NCBI GenBank assembly: GCA_019918135.1 | Contig: WBZZ01006750.1 | Coordinates: forward strand, 37,501-70,000 | DNA from: Paulinella micropora | Lineage: Eukaryota; Cercozoa; Imbricatea; Euglyphida; Paulinellidae | Reading direction: 5' to 3' | Length of the DNA: 32,500 bases | In this document: positions 18,610-27,814 of the stretch, in pieces | Layout: each line of letters begins with the position of its first letter | Numbering within the stretch: position 1 is the stretch's first letter | Notes under the pieces: generated by a model | Seen by the model: the letters and a program-made list of their open reading frames with translations, nothing else | The model's database searches: none | What the model was told of the DNA's origin: nothing | Translations under genes and position numbers: made by a program

Positions 18610-19845
18610 TATTGGTCTTCTATGAAGTTAGCGATAATATTGACATTTCCTCCTCCACCAGCAGAGACAGACTTCTGAGTAAAAGTTAATACATCACTCG
18701 GCGATAGGTATATATCATAACTTCTAAGATTGATTTGTTGAGTTGATTGAGAATTTACATATAGTTTAAAAATTGTTGTTCCGTTTGCGATGGCACTCGC
18801 CTTTGTGTCAGTATCTACAATTGAATACTTATAATCAACATCCGCAAAACCCGCTCCAGTTAGCGTTCCATTTAATACCATTCTGACGACATTCGACTTA
18901 GTATCTTCATTTGTAATACTTATCAAAGTGGGATAAACATTTGAATAATTTGCTAAATTAGCACCTCCCGCATCAAATACCGCTTTGTTTCTTATACTAA
19001 TAATAGGACTTTCAGTGGTGTTTGCTGCTTTACTTCCTTCCACTTCGTTTGTTATGCTGGTATTAATAGTATTCGTTCCTTCAATGAATAAACTGGCACT
19101 CGCCGTTTTAAGAATTTGTATTCCAGTCTTTGCATCATTTCTCATGACTGCCATAAAAGGTAATGTTGTATTTCGTAGGCTTACACCATTATTAGCATTC
19201 GCATACTCAATCATATGAACTAATTGAAATAATCCTGTTATGGGATTTTCAATATAAAACTTAATAGCACCAAACCCAAGATACTGAAATTGAATTTGAA
19301 ATACATTTCCTTTGCTCCAGTCTAAGTTCGGCATAGCAAAATTCCCATCGCACGGGTCGTCCCAATCTACTTGGTCAATATAATCTACACCATTTCCCGA
19401 ACAATGTGCGATATTCATTCCTGCTTGATTTTTGTAAAAATAAAATCCATCATTAAGGTCGTTTCCTATTCCAATAAATGAATAGTAATCTTTTGTATCA
19501 TCCGTTGTCCATAGAGCAGTAAATCGGGCTAGTACACCCATTCCAGTTCTATATTTTATTCTCCTTTTACTTACCAGTCTAGCATCCGCCGTCGCATTAG
19601 CAGTTGTTTTCAATTCAGCCATATTATCCAAAAATGACACAGACGATTTTGTTTCTGTTTTTGTCCATATCCTAGTATTAATGGTATGGAAAGATTTCTT
19701 GTAATACTGGTGTTAATTGACCTACTACTGCTTCGCCAAAAGCGGTTTTTGAATTATTTGTTTCAATATTACCATCATATCCAACACTGACATTTATAAA
19801 TTCTCCATCTGGATTTTGTGCGATTAAATTTCTCTGGTGAGACAT
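18609..19845 (-). pseudogene. Virion fibre/surface-like protein, one frameshift near 19,682
   Basis: The N-terminal part starts at ATG 19845-19843 and runs to TAA at 19680-19678. Upstream of 19640 the second frame stays open into the same area, and a one-base shift around 19,682 joins Phe-Pro-Tyr to Ile-Asn-Thr-Arg-Ile-Trp. The joined product is about 410 residues. The second half has Tyr-Arg-Thr-Gly-Met-Gly...Arg-Phe-Thr-Ala-Leu and Phe-Gln-x-Gln-x-Leu-Gly-Phe-Gly, which I associate with beta-rich surface proteins in marine viruses and phages; this is from recall and uncertain. The C-terminus is rich in Thr/Asn/Ser and Gly. It lies directly downstream of the MCP gene, on the same strand, consistent with a structural role. 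Confidence 0.55.
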
Positions 19846-19903
19846 TCCTATATTGTATAAAAAAAATAAATTAACTATCAAAATTAATTATCGCATCACT
19901 AGG

Positions 19904-21364
19904 TTAAGACATCAAAATTTCAATTCCCTTAACAAGCACACTTCGCTGAAGAATTGCAAAAGTGTAATGGTTTTGGATAGCATTGGGAGTAGTTGCCGAA
20001 AATTCATATCGTCTCTCGGTGTCAAGGCTTAGACCACTCACCTCATAGCCGTCGGTATCCTTATCGCATAGCGGGCGGTTGTTATCCCAAGTATCTACGT
20101 GGAACCAGTTGTAATGATAGACATCGCTATTTAGGATAGCACTCCCCTTCAACTTATCCTTCAAAATCATATAGTCTTCATTCTCAGATGTGTCAACGTC
20201 AAATTGTTGGAGACGAGTTCCATCAAGTGTTGTGTAATAAGTAATAACTTTACCATCTGCTCTATTATCATTATCAAAAGAAGTATTGGCACTCTCAGTG
20301 CTGTTAAAGACAGATGTATAGATACGACGAATTCTCTCACCCTGCGAGCGGTTCATTTTGATAACAAAATTTTGCTGAGTTGTTTGAAGACTTTGCTTCC
20401 AAGCGATAGGATACTCAATCTTAAATGGAAAGCCTTCACCCGCAATCTTTTGCTGGACTCCGAGGATGACATTTGGGTCAGTCTCAACAGCAATGAATAG
20501 ATTTAGGTTAGAGACAATAGCCCCAGCGGTCGTAGCGGCAGCACCAGCAGAGATAGCACTCGCATCAGCACCATAGAATGAAGAGCGGTTGGTTTCAGCC
20601 CACACAATACGCAAATCCAAAATTTCATTAAATCCGATAGTCTTATCCAGTTCAAAAATAGTGCCAAACAGCATACCCAAAGGAAACTTAACATCAATAA
20701 CAGGGGTAGCAGTATTATCACCACCGCCTTCAAAATACTTAGCCTCCTCAAAAGGAACATTAACAAGGCTATAGGTTCCAGCAGTGCTATCAGCGAGAGC
20801 GGTATCATCGTGGCGACGGGCATTAACAAGAGGCACTTTGTAGTATGCTTGAACTGCAGCCTTAAGATTTGCAGTATCTGCCGCATCAGTAATTGTCTTT
20901 CTCTCTGCTCTTGTTCCAATTTCAACTTTTCCTGCATTACACTTTTGAAGCATAGCACCGCTAGCCACACCAGCACCATGATTTTCAAGTGCCATAAATT
21001 TTTCATACTTCATTTCTGGTTTCCATATAACCTTAGTGTAGTTCCCCACATGTTGAAGATTACACAGATACTGCCCGCTTCGGCTTCGCAATTCAATAGT
21101 TTTAATCATAGACAGACAATCCATATATATACGATTGTAGCGACCGCCAGCATCTCCACCAGACGGAGTGTATGTAAATCGCAACACACTGCTCGCAAGG
21201 TTCAAAGGTCTAGTAGGAATTTCAAAGGTGTTTTCCAGACCACCAGCAGTAGTAAGTGCGACGGGTTGTGAGCCTTCACGAGTGGTAAGTTTGTTCAATT
21301 CATACTTACCAGTGAGCAGTTCCTTAGTCTGATGGACTAGTTCTCCTCCGTATTGGACAGGCAT
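19904..21364 (-). CDS. MCP: Major capsid protein, PLV type (486 aa)
   Basis: Intact frame: ATG 21364-21362, TAA 19906-19904. It forms the double-jelly-roll hexon of the icosahedral capsid. The length (486 residues) is typical for PLV capsid proteins. An N-terminal Tyr-Gly-Gly-Glu and Phe-Glu-Ile-Pro segment and a C-terminal Tyr-x-Phe-x3-Thr-Pro-Asn-Ala stretch match PLV MCPs as I recall them. There is no signal peptide or membrane segment. This is one of the few core genes without a frame break, perhaps by chance. The minor capsid gene lies immediately upstream on the same strand and the fibre-like gene downstream, a morphogenesis cluster. Base composition is less AT-rich than the flanking intergenic sequence. 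Confidence 0.85.
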   Translation of the reverse strand: MPVQYGGELVHQTKELLTGKYELNKLTTREGSQPVALTTAGGLENTFEIPTRPLNLASSVLRFTYTPSGGDAGGRYNRIYMDCLSMIKTIELRSRSGQYLCNLQHVGNYTKVIWKPEMKYEKFMALENHGAGVASGAMLQKCNAGKVEIGTRAERKTITDAADTANLKAAVQAYYKVPLVNARRHDDTALADSTAGTYSLVNVPFEEAKYFEGGGDNTATPVIDVKFPLGMLFGTIFELDKTIGFNEILDLRIVWAETNRSSFYGADASAISAGAAATTAGAIVSNLNLFIAVETDPNVILGVQQKIAGEGFPFKIEYPIAWKQSLQTTQQNFVIKMNRSQGERIRRIYTSVFNSTESANTSFDNDNRADGKVITYYTTLDGTRLQQFDVDTSENEDYMILKDKLKGSAILNSDVYHYNWFHVDTWDNNRPLCDKDTDGYEVSGLSLDTERRYEFSATTPNAIQNHYTFAILQRSVLVKGIEILMS

Positions 21365-21457
21365 TTTTACTTTTTTTTTTCAGTGTTAGCGTAAATAAAC
21401 TAATTCACGAGAATATATCTATAGAAAAAAAATAATTAAATCAAAATTAAAATATCT

Positions 21458-22263
21458 TTACCGCGCTTTCAACAGATTGAAGAATGAATTAAATAAACTA
21501 AAGTAATTAGTTTCACGATAAACCAATAATGTCATAACTATTCCCAAACCATTAAGATTTATTGCTTGGTCGTTTTCGTCCGTCAAGTAAAACCTCAATA
21601 CGTTATTAGAACTTGCGGATAATGTTTTCCCGTATTCACTACCAGAGCCGTCATAAATGACAGAACCAAATGGAATCTCGTTGGCGGTGTATATTTCTTG
21701 TAGCACATGATTATCTCCTTCATTCACTAAGTCTGATTGAAGATACAAAGTTTTTTCACCAGTTAGAATAATTACATTTGGCGATTTAATTAAATCATTA
21801 GCAAAGAAATATGTTGAATTTCTATCAAAACCCATAACCTCGTGAATGCGGGTATCGGCATCAAATATAAACCGCGGTTGAATACCTTTATTCTCTGACA
21901 CACTGAATGTTAATTTGCCGTCCTCTGGTTCTATGTTGGTATTATTACTGGATACAACATAAGTATAATTATTTGGGCTGTCTGCGGTTAGCGCCTCAGA
22001 TAGTTTATTTTTTAAGTTGTTCATTGTGTAGTTTCCCTCAGGTATCGTAATTAAAGCCTCATATCCATCTTCGCTAAGTGTAAAGGTATTATATGGCGAA
22101 GCCACAGAGTAATACGACTTCGGCACATAGATATGAAGAATTTTACAATGTGTGGGATCCCCTTCATATTGACTTCGTGTGTAAAGTCGCTGTCTGTCCC
22201 CGTTATTCGGTTTTTGCTATTTACGTAATAGATACTACTACTTCTCCCACCTTTGTACTCCAT
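21458..22263 (-). pseudogene. Putative minor capsid (penton-like) protein, one frameshift near 22,130
   Basis: ATG 22263-22261 lies just before an intergenic hairpin element. The first frame gives an N-terminus with Tyr-Tyr-Val-Asn-Ser-Lys-Asn-Arg and later Val-Lys-Phe-Phe. A one-base shift at about 22,126-22,136 is needed to enter the long frame that begins Pro-Lys-Ser-Tyr-Tyr and ends TAA 21460-21458; about 268 codons together. The motif Ile-Pro-Glu-Gly-Asn-Tyr followed by a Leu-rich helix occurs in a conserved PLV and large-virus virion protein family often called minor capsid or penton-like. I assign the role by this motif and by its place next to the MCP; a search is needed. Confidence 0.55.
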
Positions 22264-22393
22264 GATATTCGTAAATCCACACTCTCGTTGCTACCGCAAC
22301 TCTCGTGTGTTTTACAAATATCGCTTTTTCTTTTTTATAAAAATATTATTCTTTTGAGCGAGCGAAAATGAGCGTAGCGAATGAAAGCGATGC
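22264..22393. repeat. Intergenic hairpin element, variant form
   Basis: It begins GATATT next to the ATG of the minor capsid gene. GTAAA-x2-CACAC pairs with GTGTG-x-TTTAC (22271-22315), GATATT pairs with AATATC just after it, and ATCGCTTT pairs with AAAGCGAT farther on. The right end is at the stop of the protease gene. It shares the AATGAGCG-x-AGCGAATGA-type sequence with the elements at 27146 and 27806 but not the full four-stem layout. Confidence 0.55.
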
Positions 22394-23340
22394 TCATAAA
22401 AAGGTGTCAAAACCATAACCATTCTGTGCTTTTAATTTTTCTGCTTCTCCTTCTTTTAGGTCTGTGAAACCACTTGCAAATTTAAATCGCACTCCTTTCG
22501 CCCGCTCCATTAAAAACCTAATACTATGCCAACCGCACGTGTCTGATGTGTCTGATTGTTGTTTTACTTGACTAACCTTCATTAACAAATAACTATCTGG
22601 ATGGCTTTTATCTATTAGTTGTTTCATTTGTTGTTGAAAGTCTTCCGTTGGTTGGTAAAGCGCTAATGGGTCATACACTTCAGCACTTCTGTCTTAATCC
22701 AGACTTACCCATATAGCAATCCAATGAGACCCCGCTTGTTTGTGATTATCTAAATTCATAATAAATCCGTATCGCTTTCTTTTTTCTGGATTTAGTTTGT
22801 AGATTTCATCACTTGCTATCGCTCTGAGATACCATCCATATTTTTTCATTATATCATCTATTTCATTAGTCATTAATCCCCGCCCCTCACCCTCTTGCTG
22901 TGGTTGCTCTTGCTGTTGCTCGTTATCTCCAGCATGCTGGAGATTTCCAACTGGTTGGAGATTTGGTGGTTGCTCTGGTGTCTCCGCGATGTCCGCAGAA
23001 CTTGTGCTCGGTGGTGGTGCTACATCTGTCAGTTGTGTCTCCGCTGGTTGTGGATTTGTCATTTCAAATATAAGTTGTTTAGCATCTGGAGAATTTTCAA
23101 AACGGGGTGGGTCTATTGGCGATAGAGTGCTATTTACAGGAGTTCTTTTTTCTTCATTCTTTTTGCTTTCATTTTTAGCAATCATTTTTTTTGTAAATTG
23201 TTCTAGTTTATCCCATCCATCTTCTGCCGATGATATGTTTTCGGTGATTTTTTGTGTGTATAACCATCTCTTTAAACTAGTGGCGTAGTCGTTTGAACCT
23301 TTATTTTTTATTATAGGGATATTAATGCCTGCTTTTTTAA
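22394..23340 (-). pseudogene. Adenain-like cysteine protease, in-frame stop between catalytic blocks
   Basis: Maturation protease of adenovirus/polinton type that cleaves virion proteins. The frame from ATG 23185 (open upstream to about 23,340 without an ATG) has a Pro/Gln-rich linker, then Gly-Ser-His-Trp-Ile-Ala-Ile-Trp with the catalytic His. An in-frame TAA at 22696-22694 follows; the same frame continues with Val-Tyr-Asp-Pro-Leu and Gln-x7-Cys-Gly-Trp-His (Gln and Cys of the active site), ending TGA 22396-22394. All active-site residues are therefore present in one frame with a single stop codon between them. The segment at 23186-23340 looks coding (Leu-Lys-Arg-Trp-Leu-Tyr) and is cut on its 5' side by the TIR element at 23355. 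Confidence 0.7.
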
Positions 23341-23354
23341 GGTGATTTATTATT

Positions 23355-24988
23355 CATATGTAGGTTCTACTAGTCGGTAGACTGATGCAGCGAGTAAACT
23401 CATTCAATATTCAAGATTTTGAGGTGCTGTCTGCGCAGAATTCAATGTTTTTAGTGGGAATGGTCTGTCCCGTATTAAGGTTTTCAGTTCATATAAGCTA
23501 TTGCTGTCATCTGGGTGTATGTTCTGAATTTCGACAAACTAGTTTTCGACCTATGTTTTCCTAGTTTTTGTTTTATACCGTACATCTATGCAAAAACCCT
23601 TTGGCAGGATTGCTCAACATAACATTTGAATTCATTTGAGCACTTGTGCGTCAAAATGAGTGAAGAGTGCATCATGCACACAACATTTTTCAGTTAAAAA
23701 CACCATACTTGCTATGTCCTGAAAAGTGAAAATAGAAGTCGATGATAAGGATTTCAAATACGGGAGTAACCAAGTTTTCTGATGAAAACACTTGCGTCAT
23801 GCTTGCTTCGGCTTGAAACAACGTGGTCTGAACAAACACTCGCTGTGTCAAGATGGACCTCCAACAGACACTGGTGTAGCCGGCCCGTCAATTTCTGTTG
23901 GAAATATTTGACAGGATCATGCCATTCCCGGAGAGGAAACCAGAAAAATTTCCAAAAAATATTTGAAACAAACAGGCCTATCGACATACGTAGCCTTTGA
24001 AGAGAAGGCCGCACTAATTTTTTTTTATTTGACGGTTTTTGCGGGGTCGAGATTGGTAAAAGTCGTGTCTCTTGAGAGTTTTGTGTTTTTTTTTCTGTGT
24101 ATTTCTCATGCATCCTGTCACGTCCCGTGGTCTTGTACAGTCGTTTCACACGTTGTGCCCATGCTGTCTGCAAAATGGTTTGTTGTAAAACTTATCTGTA
24201 GCATGTGTTGTTCCCTTTTCCCTGAAACACTTTTTTGCACCTGTCCTGTATCGCTCCTATATGTGCTGTGTGTGCTTTTCTTGGAATGTTATGTGCTGAA
24301 TCTATTCACAATCACATGGTCTTTGTTTTGCATATGTTCAAATCCTGCTCCTTTCTTTGTAACCCTGCTGTTTGTGACCTTTTCTGGGCTCCAGACAGGC
24401 TAAAAAAATACTAATTGAGATTTTTACAGATTTTCAATTTTTTTCTGCACTTTCTGCACAAAATGTTTTTATTAAATAGTGTCTTTGATTTCCTTCACTT
24501 TTTGTACTAGTACCGGCCTTGTATTTAAATAAAAAAAATTTGAGTGAGGGCCTTATGCCCTTTTCTTGCTGACTTTGGCAGGTTTGTTTGCAGGCTTGAG
24601 GTTACCTTTTTGTAAAAAAACTTTGTACATTTAATTATAAGCATACAGAGAAAGATATTATATAAAAATTTATTGAAGAGCATACTGGGAACAGTATGAG
24701 AACTGACTTTGATTTTTGGTCATCACAAGCATCAGTTTTTCAGGTGGCAAGGTGGCCACTTTTTCCCGGTGGGGGGTGTGCAAATTAGTTGGGAAAAAAG
24801 GGTGGGCGACGGGAAATTGATTGGTTTGAAGTCAATTTTGATTATTTTTCAATGAGGTTTTCGTAATATGTTAGTCCATCACTTTCTTTATGAACATGTA
24901 TAATTTCTATTTAATAAAATTACATATTCCGTTCTAATTTTTTTTTTGAATTCTACCGACCACTTTTATACGGGAGAACCTACATATG
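23355..24988. mobile_element. 1.6-kb non-autonomous DNA element with terminal inverted repeats, inserted in the virus
   Basis: CATATGTAGGTTCT (23355-23368) is inverted as AGAACCTACATATG (24975-24988), and GTCGGTAGA recurs in inverted orientation a little inside both ends. TATTATT lies next to both ends (23348-23354 and 24990-24996; one extra G on the right), a likely 7-bp target duplication. Composition is less AT-rich than the virus. No transposase is recognisable; the open frame at 23754-24173 on the minus strand has no supporting feature. Removing the element and one target copy joins two viral genes, gives the coiled-coil gene a natural stop, and shows that the insertion happened after viral integration or assembly. 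Confidence 0.7.
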
Positions 24989-24989
24989 G

Positions 24990-25773
24990 TATTATTTTTC
25001 ATTTTTTTGACACGTTTTTTTCTCGTTTTCTCGGAGAACATTTCATCAATAATTCTTCGTCTCTTTTCTTCTTCCAAATCTTTTTCTTGTTTATTTACTT
25101 TGTCAGTTATATCAGTTATTTTTGGGGAAGATGTAGTTGCGGTTTTATTTGGTTTATTTGTAGTTGAAGGGGGATTTGGGTTCGCTATAATAGGCTGTGC
25201 AACTGGAGCAGTCAATAATCCCTGTCTATGTCGTTGTTCTGCCTGTAGTTCTTGAATAAGTCGTTGTTCCTTTTTCTGTTCCCTAGATTTTTCTTCCTGT
25301 CTTTCCTTAATCTCCGCAAGTTGTTTTTTATGTTCCCTATCCATTGTTTCTTTTAGTTCCTTAGCATCGGCTTGTATTTTTCTTTCTAGCCTCTTCTTTT
25401 CTTCTTCAGCATCCACCTGTGCTTTTTTTTCTTTTTGGTCTATCTCATCAATCTTATCGTATTTCTCCTTCCTGAGTTTGTCTAAGTGGTCATTAATGGC
25501 GGTTCTCGTATTCTGCTCAATCTCAGACAGACTCTGGACTTTTCGTAAGTCTTCTTTCTTTGTTCTTGCCCGCTTTGCTTTTGGTCTGCTTAAGTATTTC
25601 ATAAAAAGTTTAACAATTTGAAGTGTGCTCATATCATTTGTTTTCTTACCAAAATTAAGATAATATTTTTTACCCTTCTGGATAATATACGGCTTCCCGC
25701 TTTTATTTCTATAAACCCGCGGGGGTCTTACCTTAGGCTTTGATATTTTAGAATTGCGCTTCATGTTTCGCAT
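24990..25773 (-). CDS. Long coiled-coil, charged viral protein, 3' end altered by the TIR element
   Basis: ATG 25773-25771 or the fourth-codon Met at 25764. The N-terminus is basic with a Tyr/Lys-rich segment (Lys-Lys-Tyr-Tyr-Leu-Asn-Phe), the middle (residues about 80-180) is a continuous Glu/Lys/Arg/Gln coiled coil, and a Pro/Asn/Thr-rich linker and a basic tail follow. The present frame runs into the inserted element and stops at 24934-24936, adding about 17 foreign residues. Without the insertion the gene would end a few codons after Lys-Met-Lys-Asn-Asn. A scaffold or core role is possible but is inference. The start overlaps arm 1 of the intergenic element at 25742, which is unusual. Confidence 0.6.
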
Positions 25774-25948
25774 TATCGCTTATTCTAAAACATCTATTTT
25801 TCTTTATTGAAAAAATAAATCTGTTTCCGATGTTTGTAAAATGTTTTTGTTTTTGAAGTAGTCAAAAACAAAGATACACGAAAATGAGCGTTATGTTGAT
25901 TTTTAATTAAAATTCAACATTGGATGGGAGTGTGGATTTTCAAATATC
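25742..25948. repeat. Cloverleaf-like intergenic element 2, expanded
   Basis: GATATTT (25742-25748) and AAATATC (25942-25948) form the outer ends. TTAGAAT (25748-25754) pairs with ATTCTAA (25782-25788), followed by AACATC and a distant GATGTT. The right half contains GTTGA...TCAAC and TTTTTG...CAAAAA inverted repeats and is about 60 bp longer than the other elements, perhaps a fusion of two. Read on the minus strand, the right end resembles the left end of element 1 (GATATTTGAAAATCCAC). The right end supplies the G of the TAG stop of the gene at 25948. Confidence 0.6.
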
Positions 25949-26274
25949 TAGAACTTTAATGCGCCACGTCCGCTCTGCCTACCATATCCAAGTTTCGCGG
26001 CGGTAGAGCCTATACGAGACGCATATGGAACCCCGACATCACCAAGCGCATTCGCAGTCTTTGAAATAATCTTGTTATCACGAAGAAATTTATTCACCGC
26101 CATTGCCGTCTTACCAACCTTTGCCCAGTTAATCTTACCGCCAGCCTGCCCCTTGCCTCCTTGCTTCTTCTTGCGACCAGACCATTTTTTACCTCCAGCC
26201 ATGTTGGTGCTTGAGTTAATTGTTCGTTTGCCGATTGTTGGAATGACTTCAACACGAGATGTTTTTACTACCAT
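25948..26274 (-). CDS. Small basic Gly/Lys-rich protein, possible minor virion or core protein (108 aa)
   Basis: ATG 26274-26272, TAG 25950-25948, intact. The first half is Lys/Gly-rich (Gly-Arg-Lys-Lys-Lys-Gln-Gly-Gly-Lys-Gly), the second half has an amphipathic stretch (Ala-Val-Asn-Lys-Phe-Leu-Arg-Asp-Asn-Lys) and ends with Ala-Ala-Lys-Leu-Gly-Tyr-Gly-Arg. Similar small proteins occur in PLVs and some algal viruses, and functional analogy with adenovirus core or membrane-lytic proteins has been considered in the field; I cannot show homology. Its place between the coiled-coil gene and the ATPase, within the morphogenesis block, fits a virion component. Confidence 0.55.
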   Translation of the reverse strand: MVVKTSRVEVIPTIGKRTINSSTNMAGGKKWSGRKKKQGGKGQAGGKINWAKVGKTAMAVNKFLRDNKIISKTANALGDVGVPYASRIGSTAAKLGYGRQSGRGALKF

Positions 26275-26335
26275 ATACTAGAAAGATTTAAAAAATCTTC
26301 CAGCAAAAAATCAAAAATAATTAATTCTAAAATTT

Positions 26336-27145
26336 TTACTTAAGACGATAAGCAAAATTTTTTCTTAACTCATCATCAACACTTGAAACATAAAGAAAAT
26401 TAAATCTCTCCTTTGTTGCTTCGTGATACTTTTGAAGAAAGTAATCAAAATCAAAAGATAAGTCTAAGTGTTTATACACGAGTTCCATTTTATCCTGAGA
26501 CTGGCTTGGAAAGATTAACAAATAATCTAACTGCTTAATGGCTTCTGGCCGTAGGTCGTTCAGATACTGGCTTGACATAATCACCTTTGATTTATAGTGC
26601 CTATTCTTTTTTAACAAATCGCTTACGGACTTATCTCTTAAACCGCTTCCTAAATCGTCCAAAACAAAAACAACCTCTGGCGAAATATATTTGCTCGGCC
26701 TTTCTTTCTTCTCACCTTCTTTTTTCTTTTCTTTGCCAAAATAAAGAAATCGTGGTTTCTCCATCGGTTCTTCATCTTTGATTTCTCCTTCTTGCTCTTC
26801 GTCTGGTTTGTTCAATTTGTCTAATTCGTAATCAATGACATTTACACCATCCGATTTAAGAAAGGTATAAATCGCCATTGGGTTGCCTCTGTTCTTAAAG
26901 TGCTTTACCATTGCTTTATAAATGTAGTCCTTGTGTATCGTTGAAGCAATAATGACAATACGGGTCTTTCTGTCTGTTGTCCGTTTCAGTATTTCAAAGA
27001 GTGCTGTCGTCTTACCGCTCTTTTTTCTAGCAAGTAGAAATATATTTGCGTAAGGCTCATTGAATAATTTATAACCTTTTGCTTTTTGATCTCCGTTTCC
27101 ATCCTGCTTCACAGGTTTCACCTTGACATTGTTTATTTTCTCCAT
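26336..27145 (-). CDS. Genome-packaging ATPase, A32/FtsK-HerA type (269 aa)
   Basis: ATG 27145-27143, TAA 26338-26336, intact. It pumps viral DNA into the preformed capsid. Walker A is Ala-Arg-Lys-Lys-Ser-Gly-Lys-Thr-Thr (residues about 39-47), a form common in the A32-like group. Walker B is Val-Val-Phe-Val-Leu-Asp-Asp-Leu (Asp-Asp at about 163-164), followed by Ser-Ser-Gln-Tyr near residue 191, the likely sensor. A charged, Glu/Lys-rich insert of about 40 residues lies between the two Walker motifs. The start codon abuts the intergenic element 27146-27292, leaving no room for a separate promoter, so the element probably contains it. Confidence 0.85.
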   Translation of the reverse strand: MEKINNVKVKPVKQDGNGDQKAKGYKLFNEPYANIFLLARKKSGKTTALFEILKRTTDRKTRIVIIASTIHKDYIYKAMVKHFKNRGNPMAIYTFLKSDGVNVIDYELDKLNKPDEEQEGEIKDEEPMEKPRFLYFGKEKKKEGEKKERPSKYISPEVVFVLDDLGSGLRDKSVSDLLKKNRHYKSKVIMSSQYLNDLRPEAIKQLDYLLIFPSQSQDKMELVYKHLDLSFDFDYFLQKYHEATKERFNFLYVSSVDDELRKNFAYRLK

Positions 27146-27292
27146 GATATTTTAGAATTGCGCTTCGTGCTGTCGCACTCTCTCTTATTCTAAAACATCG
27201 TTTTTTCTTTATGGTTTAAAATAAATTGGTGTTCGATGTTTATCAACAAACGAGAATGAGCAAAGCGAATGAGAGTGAAGTTGATAAATATC
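27146..27292. repeat. Cloverleaf-like intergenic element 3
   Basis: Outer ends GATATTT (27146-27152) and AAATATC (27286-27292). Arm 1: TTAGAAT (27152-27158) with ATTCTAA (27187-27193). Arm 2: ACATCG (27195-27200) with CGATGT (27234-27239). Arm 3: TATCAAC (27241-27247) with GTTGATA (27280-27286). It lies between two minus-strand genes: its right end forms part of the TGA of the 85-residue gene, and its left end touches the ATG of the ATPase. Confidence 0.78.
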
Positions 27293-27548
27293 ACCCGACG
27301 AATTCCAAACACACAACAATTCTTCCCGCTAAATTTCCTGTATCAATATTTCCGCTGTCAGTTTCAAGGACTTTAAATGTATATTGTCCGTCTGTCCATC
27401 CTACAACACCCAAATTATAACCGAGATTTGAAATGTTTGCTGTAGTGCTGTCCGCAAATGTTCCAATAATTCCAATTCTATCCATGTAAAGAATTCTGGT
27501 TTTTGTCTCTGTCTGGTCGTTCATATAGTGGATAAACTTAACATTCAT
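27291..27548 (-). CDS. Small beta-rich viral protein (85 aa), unknown
   Basis: ATG 27548-27546, TGA 27293-27291. The sequence alternates Thr, Gly and hydrophobic residues (Gly-Ile-Ile-Gly-Thr-Phe-Ala-Asp; Gly-Val-Val-Gly-Trp-Thr-Asp-Gly), suggesting beta strands, with no membrane segment. It lies in the structural block upstream of the ATPase, so a minor virion protein is plausible. I do not recognise the family. Its ATG is only 11 bases from the ATG of the divergent frame at 27560. Confidence 0.55.
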   Translation of the reverse strand: MNVKFIHYMNDQTETKTRILYMDRIGIIGTFADSTTANISNLGYNLGVVGWTDGQYTFKVLETDSGNIDTGNLAGRIVVCLEFVG

Positions 27549-27559
27549 TATAGTCAGTC

Positions 27560-27814
27560 ATGATTATATTACTACTCATAAACTTTTTAATAATCAAAAT
27601 ATTTTCGCGGACGGCATGCGACTTTTACTCGCGGATAAGTGAAAAAAAGAATATAAGTTGTGTTTATTGTATTCAAAAAGGTATAGATACTAAATTTAAA
27701 TGTGTGTATAAACCTTTTAGTGATTGGTGTGTTAGTTTTGATGAAGCACTACCTTTAATGTGCTCAAATGATGATATGTGGTATATGACACATATATATG
27801 AATGTGATATTTGA
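27560..27814 (+). CDS. Small Cys-rich protein with N-terminal hydrophobic segment (84 aa)
   Basis: The frame from ATG 27560 begins with a hydrophobic run (Ile-Ile-Leu-Leu-Leu-Ile-Asn-Phe-Leu-Ile-Ile) that could be a signal peptide or membrane anchor. A Cys-rich part follows with Cys-Val-Tyr-Cys and several spaced Cys. Stop TGA 27812-27814 overlaps the next intergenic element. It is oriented against its neighbours and only 11 bases separate its ATG from that of the divergent gene, so either the start is further in or the two share a minimal promoter. Confidence is limited by the short length. Confidence 0.4.
   Translation: MIILLLINFLIIKIFSRTACDFYSRISEKKNISCVYCIQKGIDTKFKCVYKPFSDWCVSFDEALPLMCSNDDMWYMTHIYECDI

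Noticed and set aside
20503..21006. 167-residue minus-strand frame inside the MCP gene
   Set aside because: Shadow frame of the MCP coding sequence, Leu-rich, without its own start context.
16632..22696. Alternative genetic code with TAA as a sense codon
   Set aside because: MCP, ATPase and other viral genes end sensibly at TAA, and a code change would not explain the one-base frameshifts.
23754..24173. 139-residue frame as the transposase of the TIR element
   Set aside because: It lacks a DDE/RNase H-like pattern or other transposase motif and is far too short; the element looks non-autonomous.
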